Assembly (NCBI GenBank): GCA_037179335.1 | Contig: JAKZHN010000003.1 | Location: forward strand, 1,612,001 to 1,676,000 | Direction of reading: 5' to 3' | DNA: 64,000 nucleotides | DNA from: Cyclaneusma minus | Lineage: Eukaryota > Ascomycota > Leotiomycetes > Marthamycetales > Marthamycetaceae | Part shown: positions 59,310 through 64,000 of the stretch, one piece after another | Layout of the letters: each line of letters begins with the position of its first letter | Position numbering within the stretch: position 1 is the first letter of the stretch | Position numbers and translations under genes: made by a program | Notes under the pieces: generated by a model | What the model saw: the letters and a program-made list of their open reading frames with translations, nothing else | The model's database searches: none | What the model was told of the DNA's origin: nothing

Positions 59310-61652
59310 TCATTTCTCAGGCTTCACGGCCCAGAAGCTCCTCCAACCCCCCTGCGCCTTGAACTTCTCACATGCTCTCTTCACTTTCACGTATTCGGAA
59401 GGTGGAAAGTAATTTGGTAGAGTCCCATCCTTCTTGAAAGTCTGGTATTCAGATTCTCTTTGAGGGCCCCACCAATCTGGTTCCTCTACCTTGAAAACCA
59501 CTTCTCGGTCTTGACCGAAGACCTCGCCACAGATAGTTCGCAAAGTCCATTCGATTTTAACATCCACATCTCTCCGGTAGAAGCAGGAGTTTTCGATCTC
59601 GAAGATAATTTGGCGAGTTTGAAAGCTCTCCGAGAGATTGATTGAGTATGGTAGAGCCAAGATCCATTGGGCAACGTAGTCAGGACTACGAACGTTGAAC
59701 TCCTCTTGTCGAAAGACAATTGGTTGATCTGGGCGAAGCATCTTCGTGTAGCCGGAGTCTCGAAGCTTGACCAAAATAAGCCAGACCATCAGTAACCGGG
59801 CTTCTGGAATCTTGGGGCCTCGTAAATACCCTATAATCACGACTAGTTTGTCGAGATTGAAGCTCAGGTGGAGTAGGTCGCGGAAGCATGCAAATGATTC
59901 CCTGATTTCTATCTTGGCCTGCTCATACTCGCCCCTCTGCAGCAAATACGGCTCACCATAGCATGGGCCATTGAATCTGGATATTTCTAGAGATTTGACG
60001 AAGGTAGATTGGCAAGCTTGGGTCATCTGGAAATTCTTGTCGACTGCCAGAACCCTCTTCGAGAACAAACCGACAAGGTCCGAACGAGCATACCGAAGAC
60101 CTACACGGTTTGCAGGATCACGACTCGTGGTTTGGTGCCTAACACCCTTTACTAATCTTTCCATCGCCAGGAAGAAAAACAGTCGGCAGGTAGTGAGGAT
60201 ATTTCTGGATGATAGGCAAGGGGTGTAGGCAAACCCCAGGTGAACAGGGTATTCGGCTCTGCCTCCATGTGGTATGAAACCAGGATACAACATCTTAAAG
60301 ATCTCACGTTTAATCTCGAGCGGAAGATCTAAAAACGGGAAGTTGCCATAGAGCTGCCCTTTGCCTCCAGCAGATACCATCAGGCCGTCTTCGATATGCA
60401 GCAAATGTTTGTGCAGGTCGTAAAACTGGCAACTTTCCGGGTTGGCTTTCTTCAACAGATTTCCGAAGCTATCGACGAGTTGCCATCCAAGCTCCCCTCG
60501 AGGTACCTCTTTGAGTATCATGGTCTCTGCCACATCAAGAGATAAGTGGCTCTGGTGGAATGCTGTGGAGCAAGACTTGATCGTTGCGATGGCTTCCCTA
60601 GTACTTTCAATCGCCCGGACGCGAAGCATAGCGCATACCGTGAAGTACTCTGGGTCGAAGTTGGCGAACGAAATCGTAAGGGATCGAAGCCTGGGGGAAT
60701 GTGGTCGTCCAGCCTGTGTGTCGAAACCCAGGGGGTCTGTTGCCTGGAAGCTTCTGCAGAAGAAGTTCAGAAATTGCAATAGACGATTAGTGAGCAGTTC
60801 CCGTGGTAGATTCCGTCCGAGCCAAGTATGATCATGGTTATTGGGATCATCGTCCTTCCAGCTGTAATGCTTGTAGACTTCTGAGATCTCGAGATGCCGG
60901 ATAGTTGCAGCCCGGACGACACGTGAGATGTGAGGTTCAGTTCCACCTTCTGGTCCTAATACTGTGACAGTCTGGTTCATGATGGGGGACAGGCGGTTCA
61001 TAGAGCATTGTCGGATGTCGACTTTCCACCTGTTTTCCTCACAGAAGATTGGGAATGCTCTTCTGTAGATGGATTTGGAAACTCGCAGAACATTGATGTT
61101 GAATAGCTGGCCTTCACGAAAGACACCTTTGTGGCTGTAGTCTGAAGGGAACAGATTGATGTATTCCACCACCAGTACCGTTCGAAGGATCTGCTCCTGA
61201 ACATTTTTCGGCAGCGGGTCGAAGTCGATTCTTTGGGTAGGAACAGCCAGGGCTTCAAGATCCGAGTGGAAGAACGGGTCCACGATCTCCGGGTCTTGCT
61301 GACAGATCCGACAAATTGATGAGCAAACTTCGAAATCTGAGGGGAAACATGTATCCGTCCCCATGTCTGAGCGGAGAGGCAGTTCCTCGGCGGGTGTAAC
61401 GATGATGAAGCTTCGACAAATGTTCTCAGCACTCGCCTCCTCCCCGGAGCTTTCGGTCGGCTCTGTGCTCATGGGGTTGGTGATGCTAGTATTCTGAAGG
61501 CTTGTATGGCAGGCGTGGTCCGAGATGCTGCAAGCTGAGGCATGGCTTTGCATATCGACCATACGCTCGAGCTCAAAGGCTTCAGTCGACGCTGAATCTG
61601 AGAGAGAAGACATGCTGGTCTCTTGCGTAAAGGTTCTAGAATCGGAAGCCAT
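59310..61652 (-). CDS. Two-module F-box-like family protein, copy 10, intact, N-terminal extension (780 aa)
   Basis: Single frame from ATG 61,652; the frame is open further upstream but has no earlier ATG in reach. Residues 1-125 are a Ser/Thr/Glu-rich extension absent from other copies, ending in a cysteine cluster (C110, C114, C117: CSSICRICQQ). The first module is at 130-215 (LAVPTQRIDFDPLP, VQEQILRTVLVVEYI, FCEENRWKVD). The middle part has LRSLTISFANFDPEYF, and MILKEVPRGELGWQL at 378-392 replaces the usual LRDFPHG version. The second module is at 438-500 (FLDLPLEIKREIFKML, ILTTCRLFFFLAMERL). The C-terminal half has IVFRQEEF, YVAQWILALP and EWTLRTICGEVFG, then a basic tail. It is the most divergent full-length copy. 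Function unknown. Confidence 0.75.
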   Translation of the reverse strand: MASDSRTFTQETSMSSLSDSASTEAFELERMVDMQSHASACSISDHACHTSLQNTSITNPMSTEPTESSGEEASAENICRSFIIVTPAEELPLRSDMGTDTCFPSDFEVCSSICRICQQDPEIVDPFFHSDLEALAVPTQRIDFDPLPKNVQEQILRTVLVVEYINLFPSDYSHKGVFREGQLFNINVLRVSKSIYRRAFPIFCEENRWKVDIRQCSMNRLSPIMNQTVTVLGPEGGTEPHISRVVRAATIRHLEISEVYKHYSWKDDDPNNHDHTWLGRNLPRELLTNRLLQFLNFFCRSFQATDPLGFDTQAGRPHSPRLRSLTISFANFDPEYFTVCAMLRVRAIESTREAIATIKSCSTAFHQSHLSLDVAETMILKEVPRGELGWQLVDSFGNLLKKANPESCQFYDLHKHLLHIEDGLMVSAGGKGQLYGNFPFLDLPLEIKREIFKMLYPGFIPHGGRAEYPVHLGFAYTPCLSSRNILTTCRLFFFLAMERLVKGVRHQTTSRDPANRVGLRYARSDLVGLFSKRVLAVDKNFQMTQACQSTFVKSLEISRFNGPCYGEPYLLQRGEYEQAKIEIRESFACFRDLLHLSFNLDKLVVIIGYLRGPKIPEARLLMVWLILVKLRDSGYTKMLRPDQPIVFRQEEFNVRSPDYVAQWILALPYSINLSESFQTRQIIFEIENSCFYRRDVDVKIEWTLRTICGEVFGQDREVVFKVEEPDWWGPQRESEYQTFKKDGTLPNYFPPSEYVKVKRACEKFKAQGGWRSFWAVKPEK

Positions 61653-62797
61653 GGCGTTCGGGCTCGGTGCAAGATCGTCCGCAAAAGTGTTGGTGGTCTG
61701 CTTGAAACGGGCTTTCAAGGAATTTGCTTTGATGTGGTGAAACTCTGAATTCGAAGGCTTGGAGTAGTCGGGATCGAGGGGAAGGTCAGTCAGATTTTGC
61801 TTGTGTCTTTGTCGTCCTTGGTGAAGATCAGCTTCCTCTTGAGGAAGGAGCCTGGTTTTTAGAAGGGGATGTGGGTGTGCAGAGGAGGAAGATTGGTATT
61901 ATTTGCTTTGCGACTTTCACAAAAAAATCATTCGAGTTGTGGGCCCCGCCAATGACAATCATCATCTGAATATTCTCGTTCGTCGGTCGTACCAGACTTG
62001 TAGAACAGCGGACAGGCCAGAATGCCATCGCAGTGCGTCCAACCAAGAATTCAAGAACAAGACACGTAACAGACGACACTGGGTCCATCATCACCCTTGA
62101 ATAGACACTCTGCAGGGCTCTCCCAATGATTTCCCACTACATCGTCTTTGGTTCACCGCAAACCGGCACCTTTGAGAAATTCCTTCCTTGACCTTGAAAA
62201 TGGCACCTCGCACCTTCGTGGGCTTGCAACGACCTGCCAGCTATAAGACTGCGGTACATTAAGAATTAAAGCAGTAGAAACAAGTCAAAGTTGGAGACAG
62301 AGATGTACGTGACTAAAAGATGCTGTCTGAAAATCGGCAACCGGCCCTCTACATACATCAAAGAAAGGAGTACGGGACTCTTGGCCTCGATATAGACATA
62401 CTGAAACAAATCGAGCAAGACTTGAACCAAGAATTAAGCGAAAAACATAGCAGTCCGGGTGGCTGGTACACGTGACCACAAACTCCAATCGCACCCCCTT
62501 TGGTCTCCTCGCAATATCCCGGGAAACAAATGAAGTAGAACCCTCCCACTATTATGCAAAATAGTAATATCGCTGAAGTAGCGTTACGGTTTCTCTAAAC
62601 CGTGGTTAACTTTCTTTCTTGGGGGCCCGTCTTTTCGATATCAGGACCTATTTTCGCCGGCGCTTCACTTCTCTCTTACTGGAGTAGAGCCCTCGCTGAA
62701 GTGCCGAACGGGCCCCTTTCTGTCAACTGCAGTATGTAGTAATATCAGTATCGTTGCGAGACTTGTAAGGGAGAAAAGGTGGTCAACTCACTAGCCG
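61653..62797. other. Intergenic region between copies 10 and 11
   Basis: Promoter and leader side of copy 10 and 3' flank of copy 11. No recognisable gene or repeat seen. Confidence 0.4.
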
Positions 62798-63988
62798 CTA
62801 CTCGGCCCCAAGCACCGCCTTCCGCCACGCCCGCTGCGACCCCCGCTCCGTCCTCTTTCTCCAATACTCTCGATGATGATCAGTCCAGTCATCAAGGAAC
62901 GTCGCCTTCATAAGCATCTCCAGCGCAGTGATGGTAACTGGCGGACCAAGTGCCCTCGTCCTCACCGCATCCTCTCTCGTCCACTCCCTAGTCCACCCTT
63001 CAAACTCTACCCTCACACCATTTCCCCAGCGCTGGACGCAAAGCGTCCGCAACAACCACTCGAAGTCTCCGGCATGCCAGTGATAATCAACGGCCGTCAC
63101 CGTGAAACTCCTCACCTTGGACACGGCATCCCCGCTAGCCCAACTGCGTCTCCCCATAGCAGATATCGTCCATGTTGGCACATCCTGGACTGTGCCCCCG
63201 GTTAATGGCCATTGCCACGGGCTCGTTCCCCTTTTCCACACCACGCTTTGGACTCCAGTCCTGTGATCCAGCACTGGAGTGACATACATCGACAACGCAA
63301 GCGCCACCAGCATCGCATTCAAAGAAGAGATCACCAACGACACATTTTCGATCTCGATCCCGCTCGCAGGATTCAACCACCACAACATCATGTAGAGCCG
63401 CCTGCGCATACTTTCTTTTTCTTTATGCAGCGCAGCCCGATTAGAGTTCCGGCAATAATGGGTTTTCAGATCGCCGTCGTCAAATCGCAAGTTCCGCACA
63501 AAATTGCTGCGACACACCATCTCGCGCTCTCCCTTCACGTCCCACGTACAGACTCGTTTGGTCAACGTCACCAAGTCCCTATCAGGGCGTGGTTCGTTGC
63601 CCCACGCGATGTCCCGCCCACCAATATACAGCCAGCGTTCCTTGCTCTGGTAAGTACGGAAGTGATCATAGCCGTAGAAGAAGAATCTTTTCGAGACCAT
63701 CAGCAGATCAATGACACTCGTCACACACTTTGCCGTCGTACCCCGACACTTCAAAGCATTATTCCTGTTCGTGCTTTCCTTCACAAAGTTCCCCAGGAAC
63801 GGATTCTCCGCATCCTGAAGCACAAATCTCAGAATTTTGCGTTGGAGTTCGCTGGGCAGATCATCTATATGGAAGGGGTTGATATCGTTCGAGACTCGGA
63901 CTAGTGACTGTCGCACGAGGCCCACAATACCAACTACGTCGCCAAAGGGTGTATTTCTTGTGTAGGGCTGGACGTCGTAGGGATACAT
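62798..63988 (-). CDS. F-box-like family, C-terminal-half protein, copy 11 (396 aa or longer)
   Basis: From ATG 63,988 the second family module is at residues 40-112 (FHIDDLPSELQRKILRFVL, CVTSVIDLLMVSKRFFFYG). The C-terminal half follows: NFVRNLRFDDGD, VVWKRG, PTWTISAMGRR, FEWLLRTLCVQRWG and EGWTREWTREDAV, then a basic C-terminus. The frame is still open for the four codons up to the window edge, so the true start may lie outside and an N-terminal module cannot be excluded. With the copy at 20,960 it shows that half-length forms exist as genes in their own right. Confidence 0.7.
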   Translation of the reverse strand: MYPYDVQPYTRNTPFGDVVGIVGLVRQSLVRVSNDINPFHIDDLPSELQRKILRFVLQDAENPFLGNFVKESTNRNNALKCRGTTAKCVTSVIDLLMVSKRFFFYGYDHFRTYQSKERWLYIGGRDIAWGNEPRPDRDLVTLTKRVCTWDVKGEREMVCRSNFVRNLRFDDGDLKTHYCRNSNRAALHKEKESMRRRLYMMLWWLNPASGIEIENVSLVISSLNAMLVALALSMYVTPVLDHRTGVQSVVWKRGTSPWQWPLTGGTVQDVPTWTISAMGRRSWASGDAVSKVRSFTVTAVDYHWHAGDFEWLLRTLCVQRWGNGVRVEFEGWTREWTREDAVRTRALGPPVTITALEMLMKATFLDDWTDHHREYWRKRTERGSQRAWRKAVLGAE

Positions 63989-64000
63989 ATATCCATCGAA

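Noticed and set aside
1..64000. CRISPR array or prokaryotic operon
   Set aside because: No regularly spaced direct repeats with unique spacers; the genes have fungal introns and promoters.

Overview
This looks like chromosomal DNA of a filamentous ascomycete. The supporting evidence is: short introns (57 to 141 bp) with GT...AG ends and CTAAC or CTAAT branch sites, a Zn(2)-C6 regulator, a secreted tannase/feruloyl-esterase-type enzyme, and a long AT-rich gene-free block of the kind left by repeat-induced point mutation (RIP). A Dothideomycete is my best guess; that is inference, since no marker gene is present.

Layout. Positions 1 to about 17,650 form one extremely AT-rich block with no credible gene. 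It contains at least two related repeat pairs and ends at a sharp boundary. From about 17.7 to 27.7 kb, on the plus strand, lie four loci of one undescribed protein family: a copy with three frame breaks (18.2-20.1 kb), a C-terminal-half copy split by a 679-bp LTR-type miniature element (21.0-23.1 kb), and a long open copy that runs in frame into a second, decayed copy (24.2-27.7 kb). Next come two ordinary genes: a secreted tannase-family esterase (27.9-29.8 kb, minus) and, after about 11 kb without a recognisable gene, a fluffy-like Zn(2)-C6 transcription factor (40.7-42.3 kb, plus). From 45.9 kb to the right edge seven more loci of the same family lie on the minus strand. Three are intact (681, 780 and 396 aa); the others are broken, truncated or N-terminal-only.

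The family. The full-length form has two F-box-like / 2EXR-like modules. The first begins with a PAR-x-x-x-W type motif and L-P-x-x-V-K-x-x-I-L. A middle leucine-rich part ends in a very conserved LxLRDxPHGxxG block. The second module carries CTPIxDLLxxCKLFHH. A C-terminal half contains W-x-R-(about 8-15)-W-x-x-x-R-P and E-W-L-L-R. I know of no named family with this combination. The local expansion beside a RIP-degraded block, with roughly as many broken as open copies, suggests a fast birth-and-death family and is the most interesting content of the window.

Limits: protein assignments rest on reading motifs and comparing copies within this window; no database search was possible. Introns were placed by eye.
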